DNA from: Tridacna crocea | Lineage: Eukaryota > Mollusca > Bivalvia > Cardiida > Cardiidae | Direction: 5' to 3' | NCBI GenBank assembly: GCA_943736015.1 | Contig: OX031060.1 | Span: forward strand, 11,173,501 to 11,237,500 | Length of the DNA: 64,000 bases | Shown here: in pieces, positions 30,301 to 40,800 of the stretch | How positions within the stretch are numbered: the stretch's first letter is position 1 | Layout: every line of letters begins with the position of its first letter | The notes under the pieces: generated by a model | Seen by the model: the letters and a program-made list of their open reading frames with translations, nothing else | What the model was told of the DNA's origin: nothing | The model's database searches: none | Program-made: the position numbers and the translations under genes

Positions 30301-32060
30301 AAGGCCAAGACCATAACCACTGAGCTAAGTAGAACGTAGAACACTTGGACGAAAGGCGAACACCATAAAAACTAACTAAATAGAACCTAGAAATCTTGGA
30401 CAAAAGTCCAACACCATAAAAACTGAACTAAATAGAACATAGAAGATTTAGACGAAAGGTCAACATCATAACCACCGATCTAAATAGAACTTAGAACACC
30501 TGAAAGAAAGGCCAACATCATAACCACTGTGCTAAAAAGAACCTAGAAGCCTCAGAAGAAAGGCCAAGACCATAATAAGTAAGCTAAAGAGAACTTTGAA
30601 CACTTGGCCAAAAGGCCAACATCATAAATAGAATGTAGAACACCTGGACAAAAGGCCAAATCATAACCACTGAGCTTAATAGAACCTTATACACTTTGAA
30701 GAATAGCCAACATCATAAGCACTGAGCTAAATAGAATGTAGAACAAATAGACGAAAGGCCAACAAAATAACTAGGAAGCTAAATAGAATTTAGAGGACCT
30801 GCACGAAAGGTCAACACCATAACCACTGAGCTAAAGAGAACCTAGAACTTCTTGACATAAGGCCAACATCATAACCACTGAGCTATAAAGAACCTAGAAC
30901 ACTCAGAAGAAAGGCAAACACCATAACCTTTAAGCTTAAAAGAACATAAAACAGGAAAGGCCAACATCATAACCACTGAACTAAATAAAACTTACCACAC
31001 CTAGATGAAAGGCCTACATCATAACCACCTTGCTAACAAGAACTTTGAACACTTGGACGAAAGGCAAACACCATAACAACTAAACTAAATAGAACCTAGA
31101 ACACCTGGACGAAAGGACAACATCATAAGCGCCAAACTAAATAGAACCTTGAACACCTCTACGAAAGGCTAACATCATAACCACTGAATTAAATAGACCC
31201 TTGAACTTCTGGACGAAAGGCTAACACCATACCCACTGAACTAAATAGAACCTAAAACACTCGGACAACATGCCAACATCATAACCATTGAGAACCTAAA
31301 TAAACCTAGAACACCAGGACAAAAGGCCAACACTATAACCATTGAGGTAAATAAAACCTTGAACACCTGGATGAAAGGCCAACATCATAATTTAACCACT
31401 GAGCTAAATAGAACCTAGATCACCAGCATGAACAGCCAACATTATAACCTCTAAGCTAAAGGACAAAAGGACGACATCATAACCACTGAACTAAATAGAA
31501 CCAAGAACACCTGGACAAAAAGCAAACATCATAACCACTGCACTAAAGAGAACCAAGAACTCCAGGACGAAAAGCAAACATCATAATTCCTGAGCTAAAG
31601 AACCTAGAACACCGTCAAGAAAGGCCAACATCATAACCACTGAGCTAAAAAGAACCTAGGACACTCAGACAGAAGGCCAAAATCATAACCACTGAGCTTA
31701 AAAGAACCTAGAACACTCATACAGAGGGCCAACATCATAATCACTGAGCTTAAAAGAACCTAGAACACTCAAAAGAAAGGCTTACACCATAACCTCATAA
31801 CCTCCATAACCACTTAACTAAGTAGAATCCAGAACACCTGGACGAAAGGCTAACATCATATGATAACCACTGAGCTAAATAGAACCTAGAACACCTGGAC
31901 GAAAGGCCATCATAACCACTGAACGAATTAAAACCTGGAATACCTGGATGAAAGCTCAACATCAAAACCACTGAGCTAAATAGAACCTAGGACACCTGGA
32001 AGAAAGCTCAACATGATAACCTCTGAGCTAAAGAGAACCTAGAATACTCGGACGAATGGC
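27362..32060 (-). repeat. 52-bp satellite array derived from a SINE tRNA head
   Basis: About 90 diverged head-to-tail units. On the plus strand the unit reads AACCTAGAACACCTGG, ACGAAAGGCCAAC, ATCATAACCACTGAGC, TAAATAG in turn. On the minus strand this is TAGCTCAGTGGTTATGATG, GGCCTTTCGTCCAGG, TCTAGGTT: the span from A box to the start of the B box of the adjacent type-4 SINE. Several units are shortened or duplicated. No protein frame is maintained. Confidence 0.9.
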
Positions 32061-32084
32061 CAATATCATAATTACTGATTGTGT

Positions 32085-32268
32085 AAAGTGTATACACATT
32101 TGTAAAGCAACTTCCTCATGTACATAAATAACAATGTATTTTCCACATTCTGTGTCCATTTGGTTTAGCCAATCAGAAGGAGAGCTTCTTTTAAATTTCG
32201 AAAAATCTGGGGAATAAGACTGAGAACATTCTTAAGAATGCTTAGTTAATATAGACCCTGGTCCAACA
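32085..32268. mobile_element. CACCAACC palindromic MITE, left part decayed
   Basis: Carries GGTTTAGCCAATCAGAAGG, GAATAAGACTGAGAAC and GTTAATATAGACCCTGG. Confidence 0.6.
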
Positions 32269-32849
32269 TCTTCCCACCAGGAATAGTCCGTCCAAATTTT
32301 CAAATGCAATAGAAGTAATTATCATACATTATGCCATGATCATTTCGTCTTGCTCTGTAAGCATCACTTTGACACTAGATCTAGGCTTTAGTATAATTCT
32401 GGTTGAGAAACTTTTGCAGGTTGGCAGAGTATCATAAGATTTGTATTGGTGTGTAAACAGGAGCATTTTATGAACAAAAATTCTAAGATTAATTTCATGA
32501 GACAAATCTTATTCTGTGTACTGGCTTTAATACGAGTCATTCATCTCACTTTAGTTTCAACATTGTTACATGGGAAAGTAGATATGTACGTAGAAAGAGT
32601 ACGTATTAAGTGAGGCAGAGACATACATGTGTATTCACTATTGTACGTCTCTGAGTGAATTTCTGTTGTAAGAAGTTCCAGGAAAGCATAGATTATTGTT
32701 GTGGCAGTGTAACTGAAATACTGTTGAAAATGGCATTTAATACCACACAAACAAAAGATATAGATAACTGAACAGTAATAGCTACTTCAAATTATCAACT
32801 TATCTGTTTGTTTCAGGTGTAATCTTCTTTCTATTATAGTTTATCATTC

Positions 32850-34070
32850 ATTCTAACATGATACGCGACTTTGGCTCTATAAAGACAGTGCAAGGAAAAC
32901 GTGGTAAAATCTGCGACAATCCATGTAGAGTGACGTCATTCAATGAGTGAGTTATTCAATGGAACATAATCTTCATCCGCGTTTTTACTCTTAGTTTGAA
33001 CTTGTTTTCCTTTCATTAAGAATTGGCCAAGTTAGAATTGAAATAATCTTCTTTCTATCATGGTATATTGTTCAATAAACCACATTGTGAGTTATGAGGT
33101 GCAATCCGCATTTTTACTCTTAGTTTGAACTTGTTTTCCTTTCATTAAGAATTGGCCAAGTTAGAATCGAAATAATCTTCTATCGTGGTATATCTTTCAA
33201 TAAACCACATTGTGAGTTATGAGGCGCAACGAATAACCCACTCGGGCTATTGCCCTCATGGATTATTTATTGTGCCTCATAACTCACAACTGTGGTTTAT
33301 TGAACGATATACCATGATAGAAAGATTATTTCTTAAATAAACCACAGTTTTGAGTAATGAGGCAGAAATAAATGATATGCAGGGGCTATAGCCCAAGTGG
33401 TTTATTCATTGTGCTTCGCAACTCACAACATGGTTTATTGAACAATACTCCAAGACAGAAAGAATATTATTTCCATTCTAACATGACCACTTCTTTATGA
33501 AAGGAAAACAAGTTCATCCTTAGAGTAAAAACATGGATAAAGATTATGTTTCATTGAATAACTCACTGACTCACTTTACTCGTATACAGAATGAAAGCAC
33601 TCTGCATGGAATATTGCAAATTCTAACATGGCACGCGACTTTGGCTCAATAAACACAGTGCAAGGAAAACGTGGTAAAATCTGCGACAATCCATGTAGAG
33701 TGACGTCATCCTATAGCGAGTGACGTCATTCAATGAGTGAGTTATTCAATGGAACATAATCTTCATCCGCGTTTTTACTCTCAATTTGAACTTGTTTTCC
33801 TTTCATTAAGAATTGGCCATGTTAGAATCGAAATAATCTTCTTTCTATCGTGGTATATCGTTCAATAAACCACGTTGTGAGTTATGAGGCGCAATGAATA
33901 ACCCACTCGGGCTATCGCCCTCGTGGATTATTTATTGTGCCTCATAACTCACAACTGTGGTTTATTGAACGATATACCACGATAGAAAGAAGATTATTTC
34001 TTAATTTTATCACGCTTTCCTTGCACTGTGTTTATAGACTAAATTTGAATGTCATGTTAGAATAATGGTT
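32850..34070. mobile_element. fold-back element cluster (type D)
   Basis: Blocks CGCGACTTTGGCTC, AACACAGTGCAAGG, GAGTGACGTCATTC, AACTTGTTTTCCTTTC, AATAAACCACATTGTGAG and GGCTATTGCCCTC occur two to three times, in both orientations. Two copies seem arranged tandemly, with internal hairpins centred near 33245 and 33910. Shorter relatives lie at 56535, 58880 and 62575. Confidence 0.75.
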
Positions 34071-34764
34071 CACCAACGTCAGAAAAATGTTACTTTGGTT
34101 TTCTAGGTCCAGTTAATTGAATATAAGATGATAAAATACCCTTCAAAGATAATATAATCCTCAGAACCTACATGTATTTCATGTATAAAATATTTTGAAT
34201 ATGGTGTAACCAAAACACAAGGCAAACACTGAAATCCCTCGAGAACTGAACTTGTATTTAATTGCTTATACGGACAGGCTGTGCAGTCTGATCTTGATCA
34301 ACATTGTCGACTTCCTCTGCAGGGTACCATATCTTGCGTACACACGAAATGTTGATATATTTAACACAAGAAGGGTGACATTTAATTCTCTGTCTTACTT
34401 AATGTGGTCATTCATACTGAAAATGTTGAAAGGAAATACAGAGAGAAAAGGATATTTCATTTTCATAATCTTTATTTTTCAAAAATGTTTCCACAAGATA
34501 AAAAATTAACTTTGTCCCACTCTTTCAGAAAGTGACAACAGCCATATTTTTAGATATATTGAAAGGCACACTGTTAACCATTTTCTTGCTAAATAACTGA
34601 AATAAAACTTGTATAAGCCAATTGTTAAACCCAAATTTTGCTATTTCAATTTTCTTTTCTTCAAAATATCCTCATAACGGACAGTGTAGATCAAAGATCA
34701 GACTGCACAGAATGGGCAGTATGATCTTGTTCAACAATGTTTGCAAAAGGTCTATTATCTCTGT

Positions 34765-35310
34765 TTCAGTCGATGATATAGAGAAATCTCTATCAGTCTA
34801 ACAAACAGAGATTAACCTCTTTCACTTAACAATATAGAGACAGATCTCTGTTGCACTCAATGATGTACAGACACATCCTTGTTTAACTCTTTACCACACG
34901 AGAGAATTTTAGACTGGTCCAAATTGAAAGCATTTGCAGACGACAAAATAAATGTGACTCAAAAATAGAAATTTGTTCTGGCAAGGGTAGAAAACATTGT
35001 GGGAAAAGGAGAAAATGCTGGTCACCAGCATTTTCTCATTTTCCCACAGTGTTTTCAAAAGGCTTCTTTCTCAGGGGCGTCAAAAGTATGGATTATGTGG
35101 TAATGGGTTAATTCAACAATATAGAAATAAATCAGTTATTGAAGTAGAGATAAATCTTTTTCAGTCAACAATATACAAATAAATATCTCTTTCAATCAAT
35201 GACATAGAGATAAATCTCTATTTCAGTAAGCAATGGGGATATAAATCTCTGGTTCAGTAAATGATATAGAGATAAACCTTTGTTTCAGTGAAGGATATAA
35301 AGGTAAAATA
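34765..35310. repeat. roughly 40-bp minisatellite split by a MITE
   Basis: Units like CAATGATATAGAGATAAAT + CTCTGTTTCAGT occur at 34765-34882 and again at 35112-35310, on either side of a TTAA-MITE. Confidence 0.7.
34883..35111 (-). mobile_element. TTAA-MITE type A inside the minisatellite
   Basis: Complete 229-bp copy with TTAA at both ends. Confidence 0.85.
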
Positions 35311-35469
35311 TAAATTTGCACTATTTTCATCTTTCGAAAACTTTTCTTCTTCGAGGTAACAATCTTTTAAAACATTCTAGAAAAAGAAGATACTGGTTAC
35401 AAAGATCAATTTCAACATTTGCCACGATGTTTACAAACACATATATTTGTGTTTCAATCCTTTTATCTT

Positions 35470-35668
35470 GATTTACCCTTTACCATATAACATAAAGTTT
35501 TGCCCAAATGGAAATTTAAATGTGGCTTTAATGATAGAATCTGTCTTTGGTAAGGTAAACAAAGCAGTGGGAAAGGGAAAAAAGTGCCAGTTGCCAGCAT
35601 TTTCTCCTTTTCTCACAATGTTGTAAAGGCCTGGTTTCTTTCTCAGGGATTGTGAGGTAAAGGGTAAG
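35470..35668 (-). mobile_element. TTAA-MITE type A, worn
   Basis: Left TTTACCCTTTACC, right GAGGTAAAGGGTAA. The left arm is strongly mutated (GGGAAAGGGAAAAAAG). Confidence 0.65.
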
Positions 35669-35784
35669 TATATTTTCATAAGGATGCTTGCAGAGCCACA
35701 TGTTTGGCATTAATTTCAGGAGATACAAAGTTAATAAAAATCACAGTAAGCTTCATCACAGACAATACCTGGATCCTTGTTCAC

Positions 35785-36112
35785 CAACCAATCTTGAGAA
35801 TTTTCTTAATCTTACTCTAAAAGATTTTCTAAATTTGAAAGAAACACAACTTCTTGTTGACCGAACCACAATAGTTTACCCAATCAGAGGATTTACTGTC
35901 AAATTTAGAAAATTCTTGAGAATACAACTAAGAAAGTTATGTCAGTGATGGGATTGGTGAAAAGAAAATAAATCAACTTCTGATCTGCCAAACGATTTGG
36001 TTTAGCCAGCTACACCAGAGATTGTGTTACTTTCAAATTTAGAAAATTCTTGAGATCTAGAGTAAAAATATTCTTAAGAAAGGTGAGTGAATATGGAACC
36101 TGAGTCAGTATT
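35785..36112. mobile_element. two CACCAACC palindrome copies side by side
   Basis: The first runs from GTTCACCAACCAATC to GGGATTGGTGAA (to about 35958). The second, left-truncated, ends GGTGAGTGAATATGGAACC. Confidence 0.6.
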
Positions 36113-36124
36113 CAACAACCATTC

Positions 36125-36356
36125 TTAACCCTTTACTACGTGGGAAAATTTTGGATAAAATTTTTCAAATTGAAAGCATTTGCAGACCACAATTTCATAG
36201 TGGCTCAAACGATGTAATTTTTCTTTGATAAGGTAGAAAACTTTGTGGGAAAAGGAGTAAATGCTGGCTACCAGCATTTTCTCCTTTTTCCACTATGTTT
36301 TCAACAGGCTTCTCAATAGAGGTCATTAAAAGGGGTCATTGCGTGGTAAGGGTTAA
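36125..36356 (-). mobile_element. TTAA-MITE type A
   Basis: Complete: TTAACCCTTTACTACG to GTGGTAAGGGTTAA. Confidence 0.8.
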
Positions 36357-36497
36357 GAGAATGTTTTGTTTTATTCGCCATGATATTCTAAATGTGACAG
36401 TTGGTTAAACTTTTTGGTTCAACCAATCACAAATTGTTTTACTTTCTAGAGAAAGACTATGAATGGAATTTATCGTGGTTGGTGAATACAGGTCCAG
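36357..36497. mobile_element. CACCAACC palindrome, split remnant
   Basis: GGTTCAACCAATCACAAATTG and GGTTGGTGAATACAGG remain. The MITE at 36125 may have inserted in its left part (ATTCAACAACCATTCTTAA at 36110). Confidence 0.5.
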
Positions 36498-36715
36498 AAC
36501 CCTTTACCATACAACAAAGTTTCAGAGATACCCATGCTGAAAGTATTTTTAGATGGCAAAATAAGAATCATATGGGAAAGCGTTAGAGAGATGAAAACAA
36601 TGTGGTGGAAAAAGATAAAATAATGTTTACTACCATTTTCTCCTTTTCCAATCGTGTGCCCAAAGGCCGTCTTTCCCTATGTCTTCAAAACACCAGATTG
36701 TATGGTAAAGGGTTA
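36496..36715 (-). mobile_element. TTAA-MITE type A, worn
   Basis: GAACCCTTTACCATAC to ATGGTAAAGGGTTAA; the palindrome has many unpaired changes. Confidence 0.65.
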
Positions 36716-36945
36716 AAAATATATAATAAAAATAATAAATTAATCAGCCAAATCTTTCTAAAAAAGCAACACATACATTCAGTTAAAGATACATCCCTGC
36801 TAGGTAGACAAAACCCTGTTATCTGTAAAATTTGTAGAATTCTGCAGCTTTGTTAACATACACAAATTACCAACATATATTGTGTATGGGACGGAAAAAG
36901 ACCTATCGTGTACGGGACGGAAAAAGACAAGTCATTTGTCCTCAT

Positions 36946-37174
36946 TTAACTCATTACCAAACGACAATATTTTAGGCTTGACCAAATTGATAGTATTTGC
37001 AGACGGCAAAATAAAAGTGATTGAAAAGTTGAAATTTGTTTTGTGAAGAGTAGAAAACATTGTTGGAAAAGGAGAAAATGCTGGTTACCAGCATTTTCTC
37101 CTTTTCCCACAGTGTTTTCTACAGGCTTCTATCTTGGGATTGTCAAAAGTAGGGATAGTGCGGTAATGGGTTAA
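36946..37174 (-). mobile_element. TTAA-MITE type A
   Basis: Complete 229-bp copy, TTAACTCATTACC to GGTAATGGGTTAA. Confidence 0.85.
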
Positions 37175-37328
37175 AACTAGACTGGGCAACAGCAAATTGA
37201 AGGCCTCTATAAAATAAAATGCAAATTTCTATTCATGGCAATCTGTGTAATCTTGCAGCCTTCAAGATCAACACTTGGCATGAAGATACAAGGGAGATTA
37301 TAGTTTCACAAAATAAGTATGAAATGGG

Positions 37329-37557
37329 TTAACCCTTTGGCACACAATCTCGACTTTTAACACCCCTGTGAAAGAAGCCTTTTGAAAACATTGTGGGAAA
37401 AGGAGAAAATGCTGATAGCCAGCATTTTCTTCTTTTCCAACAATGTTTTCTTCCCTTCCTAAAACAAATTTCAATTCTTTAGTTACAATTATTTTGTTGT
37501 CTGGAAATGCTTTCAGTTTTGACTTGTCCAAAATTTTTTTGTTTGGTAAAGAGTTAA
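37329..37557 (+). mobile_element. TTAA-MITE type A in the ADGB 3' flank
   Basis: Complete. It lies about 110 bases past the ADGB stop codon, possibly inside the 3' UTR. Confidence 0.83.
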
Positions 37558-37666
37558 AACTGCCTGGAAATGAGTACAGATGTATCACAGAACTATTTCA
37601 AAACAAAAAAAACCAACAATGCCATAAATACTGTCAAGGAAAACCTATCTACTAAATAAACAATAT

Positions 37667-37870
37667 CTATTTCTTTTTCTTGCCAGAGGGGCTTTTCTTT
37701 CCCTTTGCGCTGTTTTTCTTTCCCTTCGGTGATTTTGCTTCTGCGTCTGCCTTCAGCTTTGCTTCTTGGGCTTCAATTTCTTCGAGGCGCTTCCTTTCAG
37801 CCTCTAAATATTTTTGACGGAATGCCTCCCTTGGTTTGTTCACCGAGTCACGTGCAGCATCCAGCATTGC
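37667..37870 (-). CDS. ADGB: ADGB last exon and stop
   Basis: It encodes AMLDAARDSVNKPREAFRQK and a charged helix, then a tail built from KSPKGKKNSAKGKK-like repeats ending KKKK and TAG. The acceptor is ACTCTTCAG. No clear AATAAA was seen in the next 700 bases downstream. Confidence 0.92.
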   Translation of the reverse strand, partial: AMLDAARDSVNKPREAFRQKYLEAERKRLEEIEAQEAKLKADAEAKSPKGKKNSAKGKKSPSGKKKK

Positions 37871-40800
37871 CTGAAGAGTAAACATAATTAGGTCGATAAA
37901 CTTGCAGTTAAAACTATACCACAAATTTAGACTTGCGGAAATTGAAATCATTTGCAAATAATTTAATATCAGTTGTTTTCATGAACATTGGTGAGTTCTG
38001 ATTGGCTAAAAAAGAAAATTCATAGCTCCATGAAAAAAAAAACACCATGTGTTCGAACTACTTTTGCTTTAGGTTACTTTTGCAGGTCCTAAACACTGCT
38101 TTGCTCATTTACTTTCCTACTATTGGTTAATTTTCAGTATTGGGGATAAGAAAACTGCTTGCTTTTGTATTCTTGCCCCATACAAATATGAGCTGAAGGG
38201 GCCCCAGAAACGCCAATGTTAGATTTAAAACTAAAGAAAATGAATGCAGTTTGAATTATATGAGTGGGTGTATGTTGTCTGTAATATTGAATTATTAGGA
38301 ATGAATAGAATTTAATTTTTGTCATGGAGGTATGAAAAGAAAACCTTATCAAACTTTTGTATGGAACCACTTCGCGGTTTCATACCATGTGATTAGGTTC
38401 GCTATTTGTTCATTCTCTTCATTCCTTAAATAACAATTCAATCATCTCAAATGATAAAATTTGACTTAAATAGGATAGAAAAAAATTGTGGGAAAAGGAA
38501 AAATTGCTGGTTACAAGCATGTTCTCTTTTCCTATCGTGTCTTCAAAAGGCTTCAACCCTGGGATAGTTATGAATTGACTGTAAACAAATCCCAAGTTTT
38601 AATGGTTCATTCTTTAATGGAGAATTTTGAAATTATTGTGGGAAAAAGGAGACAATTGATTTCATAATTAATTGGGGCATTACATATCTTGATTAATGTG
38701 GGTCACTGGTATTCAAAACTTCACTTTCTTAAAGTTTTTCCAACTTACTTGAACAATTTTAGGTTTCTGAAAAATTTATACTGTTATTGGAAGTACATGT
38801 ATATTTTTGTATAGTCATCGATTTGTGAAGTAATTAAAATCACGTCAATGCCATATTGGTGAGTTTATCTATATATTCTCGGTCATCAGTGGTTTTTGTC
38901 AGTCTGTGTTTGGAGAGTCTAAAAAAAGTTATCTTGTGTTTGAAAGTTTGTCACTCGAGTCGTGGCTTTTACAGTAAGGTTGGATTGTCTGGTGGCCACT
39001 GGTGTAAGTAATATAGTGGGGGTGCTATTATTAGGGAGGTAGCAATAATTACCAAATAATAAAATATTACCAAATAATAAAATTTTAGACTTGTCCAAAT
39101 CGAAAGCATTTGCAGACAACGAAATAAATGTCGCTCAAAAAATGAAATTTGTTTTGGGAAGGGTAGAAAACATTGTGGGAAAAGGACAAAATGCTGGTTA
39201 TCAGCGTTTTCCCCTTTTCCCACAGTGTTTTCAAAAGGCTCTTTTCTCAAGGTCATTAAAAGTCAAGATTGTGTGGTAAATAGTTAAATACTCTACCTGC
39301 AATTCCTCAGCCTCTTGTAGCTGTTTCTCTTTCATCATATTGCGTATTTGTTTATCCTGTTCTCTCCATTGTTCAACTTGAAGTCTAAATGCTTTATATT
39401 CTGCTATTTGTTGCTGCTGTTCCTGCATTTTTCTGATAGATTCTTCTTCATCAAGATACCTTGTTGGACCACTTCCTTTTCTGTAGAAAAAAAATAATGC
39501 AATGCTCCTTAACTCTTTACCAAACGACAACATTTGACTGGTCCAAATTGAAAGCATTTGCAGATGTCAAATTCATTGTGGCTGCAATAATAAAATGAAT
39601 GTTTGAAAGTGTAGAAAAAATTGTGGGAAAAGGATAAAATGCTGGTTACCAGCATTTTATCCTTTTCCAACAATGTTTTCCACCTTTCACAAAACAAAAT
39701 TAAAATTTCTAGTCATCTTTATTTTGTTGTCTGCAAATGCCTTCAATTTGGACTGGTCTAAAATCTTATTGTTTGGAAAAGAATTAAATTCCAAATGATC
39801 AATATAATGTTGCAACTATCCATAATGAAATTTCTGTCTTGCAGACAGTGAATTATATGTATTCAAAAAAATGACAGTAATTGTCCATGAAGGGGTTTAA
39901 CTCGTTACCACATGACAAAATTGCAGACTGGTCCAAATTGAAAACATTTGTGAACAATAAAATTAATGTTAGTAAAAAATTGAAATTTAGTTCTGGAAGG
40001 AAAGGAACTGTGGGAAAAGGAGAAAATGTGGTTACCAGCATTTTCTCCTTTTTCCACAACATTTGTAAAAGGCTTCTTCCTAAGGGTCAACAAAAGTCAG
40101 GATTGTGTGGTAAAGAGCTGAAGGTTTACCAAGACATCTCCTATCACATGACAAAAATGTCAACAGTTTTAACTTTAAAGTAGTTGCATACAAGCAAAAC
40201 ATGATTCAAATAATGGAGTTGGTATTTGATAGAATCGAACTGATAATGGGAAAAGGAGAAAAAGCTTGTTAACAGCATTTTCTCCTTTCCAACAATGTTT
40301 TCAAAAGGCTTCTACCTTAGGATCATTAAAACTCAGGATTGTATGACAAAGAGTTTGACATCATTTTCTCCCAGGCAGTCTACTTCTGGGTCGTATAGTA
40401 TGAAATCAGTTTGTAAAGAGTTAATTATAATTCTTCTTACTTGAGAAAAGGTGTGATATCAACAGACTGTAACACTTCTTTAGGTGTGGGTGGGGTAGGG
40501 GGCTCCAAGGTAAGTGTTCCATCATCCAATTCACCAAGGTACGAGCCTGGGGTTTGCGGTGGAAGATCTAATGTTGTCTCTGTGGGCTCATCTGTTCTTG
40601 CTTCGCCATCTTCAGGCTTCGCCTCCTCATCATCTTGAAGTTTAATGGTATGATCAGCAAGATATTTCAGTCTGGACTGCATAGCCTGTAAGTACAAGGA
40701 CAGAGTATTAGCTGAGTGCAACACCTAGAACTTCGTTGTTTAACCTTTTACCACACAATCCCGACTTTTAACGATCCAGATGACAAAATAAATATAACTA

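Noticed and set aside
27362..32060. CRISPR-like or coding repeat array
   Set aside because: Units are contiguous with no unique spacers, and no frame stays open. The unit is explained by a SINE head.
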